Shown here piece after piece: positions 26,390 to 36,012 of a stretch of 64,000 nt of DNA. Below the pieces are notes generated by a model. The model saw only the letters and a program-made list of their open reading frames with translations. It was not told the DNA's origin and searched no databases. This stretch comes from Pegea sp. RAD2-039 (Eukaryota; Chordata; Thaliacea; Salpida; Salpidae). The stretch's first letter is position 1. Each line of letters starts with the position of its first letter. Made by a program: the position numbers and the translations under genes. The stretch lies in NCBI GenBank assembly GCA_034620365.1, contig JAQGEQ010000072.1, positions 146,769-210,768 of the forward strand. The letters run 5' to 3'.

Positions 26390-26842
26390 ATGGGTTGGTT
26401 TATTAGAGAATTACGCAATTTGCCGGTTATTCCCGAAATGGAAATTATCAGAGATTTCATCGAAGCTTTCATCTCCTTTAACAGAAATCCAAATGAAGAA
26501 ACTGAACGGGTTCAGACTCTTTCAGGTTCTTGCAATTACTGTATGGTTTCATCAATCTATAGAAACGTGCTTAGAAAGGTTGTAGGAAGATCTCGCGTTT
26601 ATCGATCAACTCCGAATAGTTACTATGGTGATAATGAAGAGAAATATTGTCCATATTGTTGGGAGACTTTCCCTGAATTTCGTATTCGAGTTGTTCGATT
26701 GCACATTATGCCAACGATCAGTGAATCTGATGATGACGTCTCAACTGAAGCAACAAGTGTGAAAGAAGGAAGTCAGCTCTCTGAGAAAGATCTTGAAAGC
26801 TCTGAAGGAATGGAAGATCAAGTCCCAGAGATGAAGAACTGA
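26390..26842 (+). CDS. 150-residue protein with two CxxC knuckles and acidic tail
   Basis: A single open frame starts in a good context (AAAATGG) and is followed by AATAAA at 26928-26933. The sequence has two CxxC pairs, C48-N-Y-C51 and C87-P-Y-C90, the usual arrangement of a small zinc-ribbon-like fold in which four cysteines hold one metal. An arginine-rich link (RKVVGRSRVYR) lies between them. Residues about 111-150 are acidic and serine-rich, suggesting a disordered, possibly phosphorylated tail. There is no signal peptide or membrane segment, so a cytosolic or nuclear location is likely. Codon usage and complexity look like real coding sequence compared with the flanks. No named family was recognised; zinc binding is inferred from cysteine spacing only. 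Confidence 0.65.
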   Translation: MGWFIRELRNLPVIPEMEIIRDFIEAFISFNRNPNEETERVQTLSGSCNYCMVSSIYRNVLRKVVGRSRVYRSTPNSYYGDNEEKYCPYCWETFPEFRIRVVRLHIMPTISESDDDVSTEATSVKEGSQLSEKDLESSEGMEDQVPEMKN

Positions 26843-27731
26843 AGTTACAAATAAGACAAGCATCTCTGAAAAGTGTTTCTGGAAAACTTTGAACTTTTTT
26901 TAGTAAAATCAAAATATTTATCAGAAAAATAAATAATTGTAAAATTGTAATTCTTGATTATTTTGAAATTAAACTTTGAAATGTGTTTTGCTTGCTAGAT
27001 TTAGGTCTTTATCAATTTTAACAAATCTATTTTTGGAATTATGTTCAACGTCTTACTTGAAGCAAATCGGGAAATAAATGGTGAGAAAGTTTCTATCAGC
27101 GAATAATAAGAAGTTAATAATTGTTTCTCTGAACTTTTAATATCAAATAAAAAGTTGCAGAAATTTGTGGCTGTAACAATTCATGCTCAATAATTTGTTT
27201 TTTTAGAATTTAACTTCATCACTGCCTTCTAGATGAAACTGGTCGACATTTGCTTTGAAATAGAATCAGTTTAAAGAGGTCAACTTATCATCAGATTGAC
27301 AAATGAAAAAATTTCAAAGAAACTTTTTGAGCTGTTTCACAATTTTTACTTACAATTTTATTTCTTACAAACTTAGTTTTTTTGCTTCTCTTTAAAATAG
27401 AATATTTTAAATTTTGAATTTAAAATTAAAACTAAATATTTAAATTTTTTTTGCAAAAATCGAATTAATTACTCTTTTTTAGTTTTCAGTAAAATATTTG
27501 AAAAAAATAATTTGCAAAAAAAGAATTTGAATATTATATTGAAATATTTTAAATTTTTTGTATAAAAATTTCACCATTTTATTAAAATCTTTCAACCGAA
27601 TCTACAACAGCTACAATTTTGAAAAGTTTAAATTTATTTTTTGGTACTTTTTCTGTCAACTTTACAATTTACAAAATAATTTTCGAAACTAATCCTTTCT
27701 TATCAAAGGTTGTTAAAAAGAAAATTAAAAT
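26843..27731. other. intergenic stretch with poly(A) signal
   Basis: It holds the 3' untranslated part of the 26390 gene with AATAAA at 26928-26933, then AT-rich DNA up to the start of the fibronectin type II gene. No clear TATA box was picked for the latter. Confidence 0.45.
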
Positions 27732-28678
27732 ATGATTTTGAATCAAGTTCTTATAGCTTTATTGATGATCAGTTTTATCATGCTATTTTTTGTATCATTC
27801 AAATTCAAGATTGATTCAGCTGTAAGTTTCTAACTTTTTGATGGAAATTTTCAACAATTTATTTATTTTCTGAAATATTTGTTTCTAGGAATCTCATGCT
27901 GAGATCGAAAAGCTGAAAGCTGATCTAAACTCTTCGACAAAATTCAATTTCTCTGAGAGCAAGATTACTTATCCGACCGGTAAACGAAATTTTTCTAGAA
28001 ATTGAATTCTATCCGATTTATTTTTTCAGTTTTTCCTTTCCCTTTAATTTCAAAACAATTAAATATTTTGTATGAAGATGATGACGTCACGACCTTCGAT
28101 GGAAGACGATGCCAATTCCCTTTTATCATCAACAGTAAAGTTTATTACACGTGTACTGATCATGGTTCGGAGTTTGGAGAGATGTGGTGCTCCACTAAGT
28201 TCGTTTACGACCAGCTACAGAGCAAGGCTTTATGCAAAGACAGTTAGTGACTAGTTGTTTCATTTGAACAAGTTTTAATCATGACGTTTCTTGTAGAATC
28301 TACAACTGAAGAAAGCGACAATTTTTTTCATGAATTTCAAAATCAAATTTGGAATGCTTTTAAATTGAATGATTCGAAAAGTCAATCTTCAAGACATATT
28401 AAGATGAATCAAAGAAAGAACTCCGAATGGAATTGTAAGTGACTTCCTAAATTTTTCGATTTATAATCTTTGATTTGAATTCTTTTGCAGTTAACATGAA
28501 TAAACAGCGAACTGTGAAAGGATTGTTCTGTAAATTTCCATTTATATATGGAAACCGACTTCATGATTCTTGCCTAAAACTTGGCAAGAATGATTCAAGA
28601 ACCTGGTGTTCACTTACTTCCAACTTTGACTCTGATCGAAGCTTTGACTTTTGTTCCGAACAAAAGATCTTCATATAA
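27732..28678 (+). CDS. membrane-anchored protein with two fibronectin type II domains
   Basis: Five exons are supported by splice sites and phase: 27732-27821, 27889-27979, 28030-28242, 28297-28434 and 28491-28678. Joined they total 720 bases, or 239 residues. Residues 1-24 form an N-terminal hydrophobic segment (LIALLMISFIMLFFVSF) with little before it, so this is either a signal anchor or a long signal peptide. Residues about 31-60 are polar and helical. Two fibronectin type II domains follow, at about 83-129 and 188-234. Each has the Cys-x-FPF...Cys...WCS...Cys pattern with identical spacing (C88-C102-C114-C129 and C191-C205-C217-C232). Such domains bind collagen/gelatin or choline phospholipids in other animals, and in parasitic copepods they are abundant in gland secretions. 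The ligand here is unknown. The family call is firm; topology is inferred. Confidence 0.85.
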
Positions 28679-30054
28679 CTTTTAAAACGATAAAAAGTAA
28701 ACTGCAATATGCTATCAGACATATTGTGCCCATAAATGTGTGTTTGAACTAATAAGTAAATATATAATTTGTAAATTTGAGTATTTTGGTAACTTTAACC
28801 AAGTTGCAAATGTAAATAGAATTTTTATGTGTGTGCGATTCTGTCTTCTGTATATTCTAAGAACAACTCTGACACCTTCAACAATCCAGTTAGATATCTT
28901 CTAACTTTTTGATGCTTTTCATCACTTTTAATATATATATACTCTTTTTTATGATAATGTTTTTTAAATAAAAGTTGTAAATATGTAATAAAGTACCCAT
29001 GTAGTGAATTCATTTTTTGTGTTTTTTTTGTGTTTTTCTGTCATCAAAAACTTTTATAAAAAATTGATTCGAGGTAAATTATTTAGTTTTTTTGAAGTCT
29101 TTCTTTTTCAATGATTTGTTCTCGAATTAAAGGAAAAAAAATTAGACTTGTTAAGAAAAATATCTTTTTGTAAATTCCACATTTATCATCTTTACCAGAT
29201 GACGATTTATGAAAAATTCTCTGTAATGTTTCTAGAAAATTTTGAGAAAATAGAAACATTTTGAATGTTTAGAATTGAAAATTGTTGTCCTTAATCATAC
29301 TTGTAAGTAAATTGTAATTACAAATGATAGTTAAAGTGTTAAAGTTAACAGAATTTTGCTTCTAAATCCGTAGAAGACTTTTGATGATTTTGGTTTCTCA
29401 GCAAATTGTTGGACTTATTTAAGGTTAGCAAAAACTTTATCAAAAGCTGGCAATTTGTTTAAAAGTTTTTAAATGAAGATGTTTAAATACCGATTTTGAT
29501 TTTTTAAATAAAATCTTTTCTAGTTTTAATTGTTATAATTTTTCTAAATTTGTTTCTTGTTTTTTGTTCAAATTTTTATTAAACTAAAGGCCTTGACCTT
29601 TGAAAATACTGGAAAGACCTCAGATTATTTTCGCAAATAAATATGTTTTTCAAATAAAACTAATTTGAAACTAATAATTTCAAAAGTTATTTTTGTTTTT
29701 TTTTTGTTCAATTTTGGTGATTAAACACCATGAAGTAAATCTAATGATGAAAATATTAAACATGAAATAAAAAAAGTTTCTTTTTTGATGTAAATAATTT
29801 TTGAAATATCAAAATTAAGGTTGTATTTAGGTTATATCGTTTACATAATATTTAAAATGATTAAAGTAAAAAGTTTTTGAAAGACAATATTTAGAAATAG
29901 ATGTTTAAGGTTAACTCTTTTTAAGATAAATTTTGTTTAAATGTCATAATGAGACCAATTTACCTAATCAACAGTTTTTGTAATCACAATTAGAGATATC
30001 TCTCTTTAAGTTGGTTTTGAAAGATTTGTTAGTTAATGTATTTGAAGTGAGGAC
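28679..30054. other. intergenic stretch
   Basis: AT-rich with no gene recognised. The left part should hold the 3' untranslated region of the fibronectin type II gene. Confidence 0.45.
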
Positions 30055-30063
30055 TATAAAAAG
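30055..30063 (+). promoter_or_regulatory. candidate TATA box of the Q-rich protein gene
   Basis: TATAAAAAG is a good TATA match. About 30 bases downstream a CAG|GTAACA donor-like site occurs at 30091, and a T-rich acceptor (TTTTTTAG) lies near 30881. A short 5' leader exon spliced to the coding exon at 30965 is therefore plausible. Not confirmed. Confidence 0.35.
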
Positions 30064-30397
30064 AAAATCTCAGCACTGAATTTTATCACAGGTAACAAGC
30101 AAAGGTATCCTCATCGTCACTACAGCTTACGTTCTTCTCAGTAAGCACAAAAGTATACTTCAAACTACTGAAAGTCGCTTACAACAGCTAAAGGCAATAT
30201 TTTATTGCCTTTTTATGGCCTTTTTATGACCGTTTTGTTCTAATCTAGTAGTTCTTCAACTTTTTTTAGATTCTGACCGTCGAATGAAGACTAGTATCGA
30301 CTTGAACGAATTCATTCATAAGTATTTCTAGATTTTAGAAAATTGTTAGTTTGTTGTGTTCTCTTTATTTTTTGTTGTATTTTATTTGCATCTTTTT

Positions 30398-30475
30398 GTT
30401 CTGTTATTTTTTTTTATTCACTTTTTATGTGAAGGTGTTCTGTTATTTTTTTTTATTCACTTTTTATGTGAAGGT
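30398..30475 (+). repeat. 39-bp tandem duplication
   Basis: Two consecutive copies of a 39-base unit begin at 30398 and 30437 with GTTCTGTTATT. Each contains the small hairpin TTCACTTTTTATGTGAA. It lies in the presumed 5' leader intron of the 30965 gene. Confidence 0.8.
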
Positions 30476-30964
30476 GTTCTGTTTTGTTTTCCACTTTAAT
30501 TTGTGATTTTTTAAAAACGTTTCTTTTCTGTTAGTTTTAAAAATAATTTTTTAAAATTATCAAATAGTTTTTTGTGTTTATTTGAAGACTTTTGTACTTT
30601 TACTTCAATTAACCTTCTTTTATTAATCTATCGTAAATGTTGAAGATGAAACTGTTGAATTATCGCAAACTGAGATTAAGCGCTAGACTCACTTGCCTAG
30701 ATTTTCGAGAAGAGTTGAATTTTTTGTTTAAAAATTACTTTGGTTATAGAACAAACTGAAAAAGTGTTTCTCATAAACTTTTCCAGTTTGACTTAAATAA
30801 TGTTGCAATATTTCTAATTTTATTTTATTACGTATACCAACATCAAATAATATTAACTTGAAATACTTTTTATGTTTTTTAGTTATAACTTATTGTCGGA
30901 ATAAAGAATTAAATAAATTTAATTTCAAATTACTAAAAGCGAAGTATTTTGACTTGACTTTAAG

Positions 30965-33373
30965 ATGCTCCCAAATAGAAACTCGGAAAATAAAGAAGGC
31001 GACCAGACCAATCAAACTAACTTGCCGGAAAAGAGTTTGGAGCAGAAACCGGAAGTTCCTGCTGATTGTGACGTTGTAAAGTTAGATCTGAAGCCGAAAC
31101 AAGACATCGTTGAACCTTCAAAAGCTCTGAAGAAAGCGGAAACACCTCATCATGAGATGGCTAAGACCTCTGACCCACCTGGAATGATTCAGCCTTGGCG
31201 GGCAGCTGGTCCACAAGGTCCTCATCCATGGCAGGCAGCTGGTCCACAAGATCCTCATCCATGGCGGGCAGCTGGTCCACAAGATCCTCATCCATGGCGG
31301 GCAGCTGGTCCACAGGATCCTCAGCTATGGCGGGCATTTGGTTCACAAGATCCTCAGCTATGGCGGGCAGCTGGTCCACAAGATCTTCAGCTATGGCGGC
31401 CGGCTAGTCCACAGGATCCTCAGCTATGGCGGCCGGCTGGTCCACAAGATCCTCAGCTATGGCGGGCAGCTGGTCCACAAGACCCTCAGCTATGGCGGGC
31501 AGCTGGTCCACAAGATCCTCAGCCATGGCAGGCAGCTGGTCCACAAGATCCTCAGCTATGGCGGGCAGCTGGTCCACAAGACCTTCAGCTATGGCAGGCA
31601 GCTGGTCCACAAGACCCTCAGCCATGGCAGGCAGCTGGTCCACAAGACCTTCACCCTAAACTGCAGGTCAATCATCATCAGCAGCAGCTATCAATTCCTG
31701 GACCACCACCTCGGCAAGAGCTTTTACTTCAACCAATCCCGAATTGTGCTCCTGGATGTGAACTGTACCCAAGACCAGAGTTACCTTTTGGAGCTCAAGG
31801 AGAATTACTTCCAACCGACCAATTACATAGAGAAGCTTTTCAAAGATTCAGACCTCCTTTTGTTCCGGACACGTCTCAGAGATTCAGCAATTCATTCCTC
31901 CAGGAGTGTCTTCAGAATTATGAACTTCATCGAAGTAGTCTTCCAGCTCCTCTTCGCCACCATGTTGATCATCACCAGCGGCTGCAGCAACTCTACGATC
32001 AATTCTTTTCACAGCAGATGTTTCAGTGGCGGCAGCAACAGCAGCAAGGGCAACAACAGCAAGGACAACAGAAGCAGGGACAACAACAGCAGCAAGGACA
32101 ACAACAGCAGCAAGGACAACAGAAGCAGGGACAACAACAGCAACAAGGACAACAACAACAAGGACAACAACAACAAGGACAACAACAACAAGGACAACAG
32201 CAACAAGTGCAACAACAGCAGGGGCAACAGAAGCAGGGACAACACCAGCAACAAGGACAACAGAAGCAGGGACAACAGCAACAAGTGCAACAACAGCAGG
32301 GGCAACAACAGCAGGGACAACAGCAACAAGTGCAGCAGAAAAAGTTGTTGTTGCAACAACAACAACAACAACATCATCATCATCAACAACATCATCAACA
32401 ACAACAACAACATCATCATCAATATCACCACCAACAACAACGGCAGCTTTCAGGTAATAAACAGCAAATGGTCAGGAATAGCAACCTAGTTTCCGGGAAT
32501 CTAAGCAATGATGGCGAACTTCTAGAAAACCAGAGGGAACTAGTTAGGATAATGAAAGGAGGTATGGAAAGGATAGCGGAAGTTTTGAATGCAGAAGTCC
32601 TCAAGTTTTCTCACCAACTAGAAGAGTATCAGTATCAGTGGAATGTGTACCAGAAACTGTGCTGTGAATTAGGAAACTCAAGTTCTTCTGCAGATAACTC
32701 CGCATCTTTCTCCAACCAAAATCAAAGTGCTGTGTCAATGGATTACGATTCCCAAAAAGAAATCAGAAGTCGAAGAAATATTATCTTTAAAAGACCTTTG
32801 AAAAGAAATATTCCACAGACTTCAGGAAAGAAAACGTCCAAGAACAAAGTTTTTCCAAATACGAGAGAACAGGGATTTCTAAGTACTTGTCCTTTAGATG
32901 TTCCAATACCTTACTTGGAGCGTTTATCCGAGTTCCTGGTGCTGATGAATACATGTCATGGGAACTCAACGTTTGTTGGAGACGTTTTCAAAAACTGGAG
33001 ATTTTTACCATCAAATAGAAATGGAGTAAGTGTTGGTAACACACAAGAAGCGAGCCGTCAACTTTCTGTAAGAGATAGTGAACCGACAACTAGTGATCCA
33101 GCTGCTTTCAAACGGTGCCAGGTTCGACGAGAAAGAAGTTGTAAGCAAAGTGAAGATGTGTTGAAGACAACTCCTTCTGATTGTGAAGAACCGATTAATT
33201 TACGAAAAAGAAAGAGTCAGCCATCATCTGACTGTTCCAAGCAATATTCTGCTGTTCTAAGTCCTCAATCTGAAGTGATTACATCAACTGATGCTTCAGA
33301 CAAGTCTTGGTATCCATTCAAACGGAATAAAGGTAAAGATTATTTATTGAGAAGATCTAAACGAAAAAGTTGA
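30965..33373 (+). CDS. 802-residue low-complexity Q/H-rich protein
   Basis: This is one uninterrupted 803-codon frame. Residues 1-75 are charged. Residues about 78-230 are a tandem 11-residue repeat of the type WRAAGPQDPQL (33 bases per unit, about 14 units). Residues about 354-493 are a glutamine tract broken by GQQ, KQ and a histidine-rich part. Residues 494-802 are more complex, with a possible helical stretch around ELVRIMKGGMERIAEVLNAE and basic clusters (RSRRNIIFKRPLKR and a C-terminal RRSKRKS) that could be nuclear localisation signals. There is no signal peptide. AATAAA follows at 33556-33561. The start at 30965 is the first ATG of the frame. Low-complexity Q-rich regions suit a transcription or RNA-associated factor, but no domain was recognised, so this is only inference. 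Antisense and other-frame ORFs over the repeats are shadows. Confidence 0.7.
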   Translation: MLPNRNSENKEGDQTNQTNLPEKSLEQKPEVPADCDVVKLDLKPKQDIVEPSKALKKAETPHHEMAKTSDPPGMIQPWRAAGPQGPHPWQAAGPQDPHPWRAAGPQDPHPWRAAGPQDPQLWRAFGSQDPQLWRAAGPQDLQLWRPASPQDPQLWRPAGPQDPQLWRAAGPQDPQLWRAAGPQDPQPWQAAGPQDPQLWRAAGPQDLQLWQAAGPQDPQPWQAAGPQDLHPKLQVNHHQQQLSIPGPPPRQELLLQPIPNCAPGCELYPRPELPFGAQGELLPTDQLHREAFQRFRPPFVPDTSQRFSNSFLQECLQNYELHRSSLPAPLRHHVDHHQRLQQLYDQFFSQQMFQWRQQQQQGQQQQGQQKQGQQQQQGQQQQQGQQKQGQQQQQGQQQQGQQQQGQQQQGQQQQVQQQQGQQKQGQHQQQGQQKQGQQQQVQQQQGQQQQGQQQQVQQKKLLLQQQQQQHHHHQQHHQQQQQHHHQYHHQQQRQLSGNKQQMVRNSNLVSGNLSNDGELLENQRELVRIMKGGMERIAEVLNAEVLKFSHQLEEYQYQWNVYQKLCCELGNSSSSADNSASFSNQNQSAVSMDYDSQKEIRSRRNIIFKRPLKRNIPQTSGKKTSKNKVFPNTREQGFLSTCPLDVPIPYLERLSEFLVLMNTCHGNSTFVGDVFKNWRFLPSNRNGVSVGNTQEASRQLSVRDSEPTTSDPAAFKRCQVRRERSCKQSEDVLKTTPSDCEEPINLRKRKSQPSSDCSKQYSAVLSPQSEVITSTDASDKSWYPFKRNKGKDYLLRRSKRKS

Positions 33374-33555
33374 AACTTTTCTAATTTCTTTTCTTAACTT
33401 TAAATAATTTCTTCTTTTCTTAGAATGAAATATTTCGAAAATCATCAAATCCTCTTTTCTACGAATGAAGATTTACAACAAGTGATGTGACGACAGCAAA
33501 TCTTTCTATGAAGTTCTAAACGAATTCAATTCTTGTCGTCTTTATCACATGTCAA

Positions 33556-33561
33556 AATAAA
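33556..33561 (+). terminator. poly(A) signal of the Q-rich protein gene
   Basis: AATAAA lies about 180 bases after the TGA stop at 33371-33373 and before the NRF1-type array begins. Confidence 0.6.
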
Positions 33562-33640
33562 ACTTCCATTCTAATTTTGTTTTTATCTATTTGAGTTTTG
33601 CAAACAGGAGCACTAGAAGCAAGAGAGTTAGCACCCATAC

Positions 33641-34530
33641 TTCCTTACTGCGCATGCGCAAAACTTCCTTCCTTCTTTTCTTACTGCGCATGCTCAAAAC
33701 TTCCTTCCTTCTTTTCTTACTGCGCATGCGCAAAACTTCTTTCCTTCCTTCCTTACTGCGCATGCGCAAAACTTCCTTCCTTCCTTACTGCACATGCGCA
33801 AAACTTCATTCTTTACTGCGCATGCGCAAAACTTCCTTCCTTACTTACTGCACATGCGCAAAACTTCATTCTTTACTGCGCATGCGCAAAACTTCCTTCC
33901 TTCCTTACTGCACATGCGCAAAACTTCATTCTTTACTGCGCATGCGCAAAACTTCCTTCCTTACTTACTGCACATGCGCAAAACTTCATTCTTTACTGCG
34001 CATGCGCAAAACTTCCTTCCTTCCTTACTGCACATGCGCAAAACTTCATTCTTTACTGCGCATGCGCAAAACTTCCTTCCTTCCTTACTGCGCATGCGCA
34101 AAACTTCCTTCCTTCTTTTCTTACTGCGCATGCTCAAAACTTCCTTCCTTCTTTTCTTACTGCGCATGCTCAAAACTTCCTTCCTTCTTTTCTTACTGCG
34201 CATGCGCAAAACTTCCTTCCTTCCTTCCTTACTGCGCATGCGCAAAACTTCATTATTTACTGCGCATGCGCAAAACTTCCTTCCTTCGTTCTTTCCTTAC
34301 TGCGCATGCGCAAAACTTCCTTCCTTCCTTACTGCACATGCGCAAAACTTCATTCTTTACTGCGCATGCGCAAAACTTCCTTCCTTCGTTCTTTCCTTAC
34401 TGCGCATGCGCAAATCTTCCTTCCTTCCTTCCTTACTGCACATGCGCAAAACTTCCTTCCTTACTTACTGCGCATGCGCAAAACTTCCTTCCTTACTTAC
34501 TGCGCATGCGCAAAACTTCCTTCCTTTACT
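33641..34530 (+). repeat. tandem array of NRF1-type palindromes
   Basis: About 27 units each hold TGCGCATGCGCA or a one-base variant (TGCACATGCGCA, TGCGCATGCTCA), joined by AAAACTTCCTTCC-type pyrimidine linkers. By eye, about 17 are perfect matches to the NRF1 consensus YGCGCAYGCGCR. Part of the array (33781-34080) repeats as an exact 60-base dimer made of a 28-base and a 32-base unit. Read on the minus strand the linker gives GGAAGGAAGTTTT, so each palindrome is flanked by an ETS-core-like GGAAGT. The alternating purine-pyrimidine core is also a classical Z-DNA former. Frames stay open in all three phases because of the repeat structure; I do not call a protein. Confidence 0.9.
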
Positions 34531-34550
34531 TTCAGGTAAACAGTTAACCG

Positions 34551-35793
34551 AGACAGTGACTTGGTGATTTGGGAGATGACCTAGGACAATAGATGACCTT
34601 AGAGAGTGACTTTGCATAGTTACCAGGGACAGTGACCTTAGATAGTGACCTGGGGCAGTGACCTTGGATAGTTAAATGGGACAGTTACCTGGGACAGCGA
34701 CCTTGGATAGTGACCTTGGGTAGTGTCCTTGGATAGTGTCCTTGGATAGTTTACTGGGACAGTTACCTGGGACAGCGACCTTGGATAATCACCTGGGACA
34801 GTGACCTTAAATAGTGACCTTGGACGGTGACCTGGGACAGCGACCTTGTACAGTTACCTTAGGCAGCGACCTAGGATAGAGACCAGGAACAGCAACCTTG
34901 TATAGTTAAATGGGACAGTGAACTGGGACACCAACCTTGGATAGTGACCCGAGAGCGACCTTGGATAGTGAACTTGGACAGTGAACAGGGACAGTTCCTT
35001 ACTTACTGCGCATGCGCAATACTCCCTTCTTTCCTTCCTTCCTTACTGCGCATGCGCAGTAGTTCCTTCCTTATTTTGACCTGGGATAGTTTAATTGGAC
35101 AGTGACCAGGGAAAGTGACTTTAGATAGTGGCCTGGGACAGTCACCTTGGACAGACCTTGAATAGTGATCTTGGACAGTGACCCTAGATAGCTAACTGGG
35201 ACAGTGACCTTAGACAGTGACCTTAGACAGTGACCAGGGACAGTGACTTGTGATAGTGGCGTGGGACAGTTACCTGTGACAATAACCTGGGACAGTTATC
35301 TTTGGTAGTTCACTTGGACAGTGACCAGGGACAGTGACCTTGGATAGTTACCTTGTTACCTGGGTTACTCCATAGTGCCCTTGGACATTAAACTGAAACA
35401 GACCTTTTAGGGTTACCTGGACAGTGACCTTCGGCAGTGACCTGGGACAGTGACCTGGGACAGACCTAAGATATTTTACTGGAACTATTACTTGATCGCG
35501 ACCTTAGACAGTTACCTGGGTCAGTGACCTTAGATAGTGACCTGGGACAGTTACCTTGGACAGACCTGGGATAGTGACCTTGGACAGTGACCCTAGATAG
35601 TTAACTGGGTCAGTGAACTTGGACAGCTTACCGGGATAGTTACCTGGGACAGTTACTTTGGATAGCTTAGTGGGAGAAAAATTGGATAGTAACCTTGGAC
35701 AGTGAACAGGGACAGCGAACAGGGACAATGACCTTGGATAGTGACTATGGATAGTTTACTGGGACTGTTACCTGGGACAGTGACCTGGTAAAG
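34551..35793 (+). repeat. degenerate 13-bp minisatellite, block 1
   Basis: The unit is approximately GAYAGTKACCTKG, present in many diverged copies. Most units contain TGACCT, the complement of the AGGTCA nuclear-receptor half-site, so half-sites recur in direct orientation with seven bases between them. Two isolated NRF1-type sites interrupt it at 35007-35018 and 35047-35058. Confidence 0.85.
35007..35058 (+). promoter_or_regulatory. two outlying NRF1-type palindromes
   Basis: TGCGCATGCGCA occurs at 35007-35018 and 35047-35058. The second lies in a 16-base perfect palindrome, ACTGCGCATGCGCAGT. They sit inside the 13-bp minisatellite with the same CCTTCC-type flank as the main array, so they are probably displaced units of it. 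Confidence 0.6.
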
Positions 35794-36012
35794 TAATTTT
35801 GGCATTCTTGACTTTTTCTTAAATGAAGTTCTTTTCTTACTTCGTCAAATCGATCACAACTGCGAACAACAAAGATCAAATAAGTTTCCGAATCATCTCA
35901 ACAGAGAGTTTCTAGATTGAAATTTTAACTTGAAGTAGTTTCTCAACAGGATCATTTAGTTGTAACATGATGACTACTTTTAGATATTCACTTCAAATCG
36001 TAGTAAGCTATT

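Noticed and set aside
32009-32457. Leucine-rich and threonine/alanine-rich frames over the glutamine tract
   Set aside because: These are shadows of the CAG/CAA-rich coding repeat in the 30965-33373 gene.
33591-34567. Three overlapping open frames of 257-318 codons over the NRF1-type array
   Set aside because: They exist because the repeat lacks stop codons in all frames. The predicted proteins are only the translated DNA repeat, and there is no start, splice or composition support.
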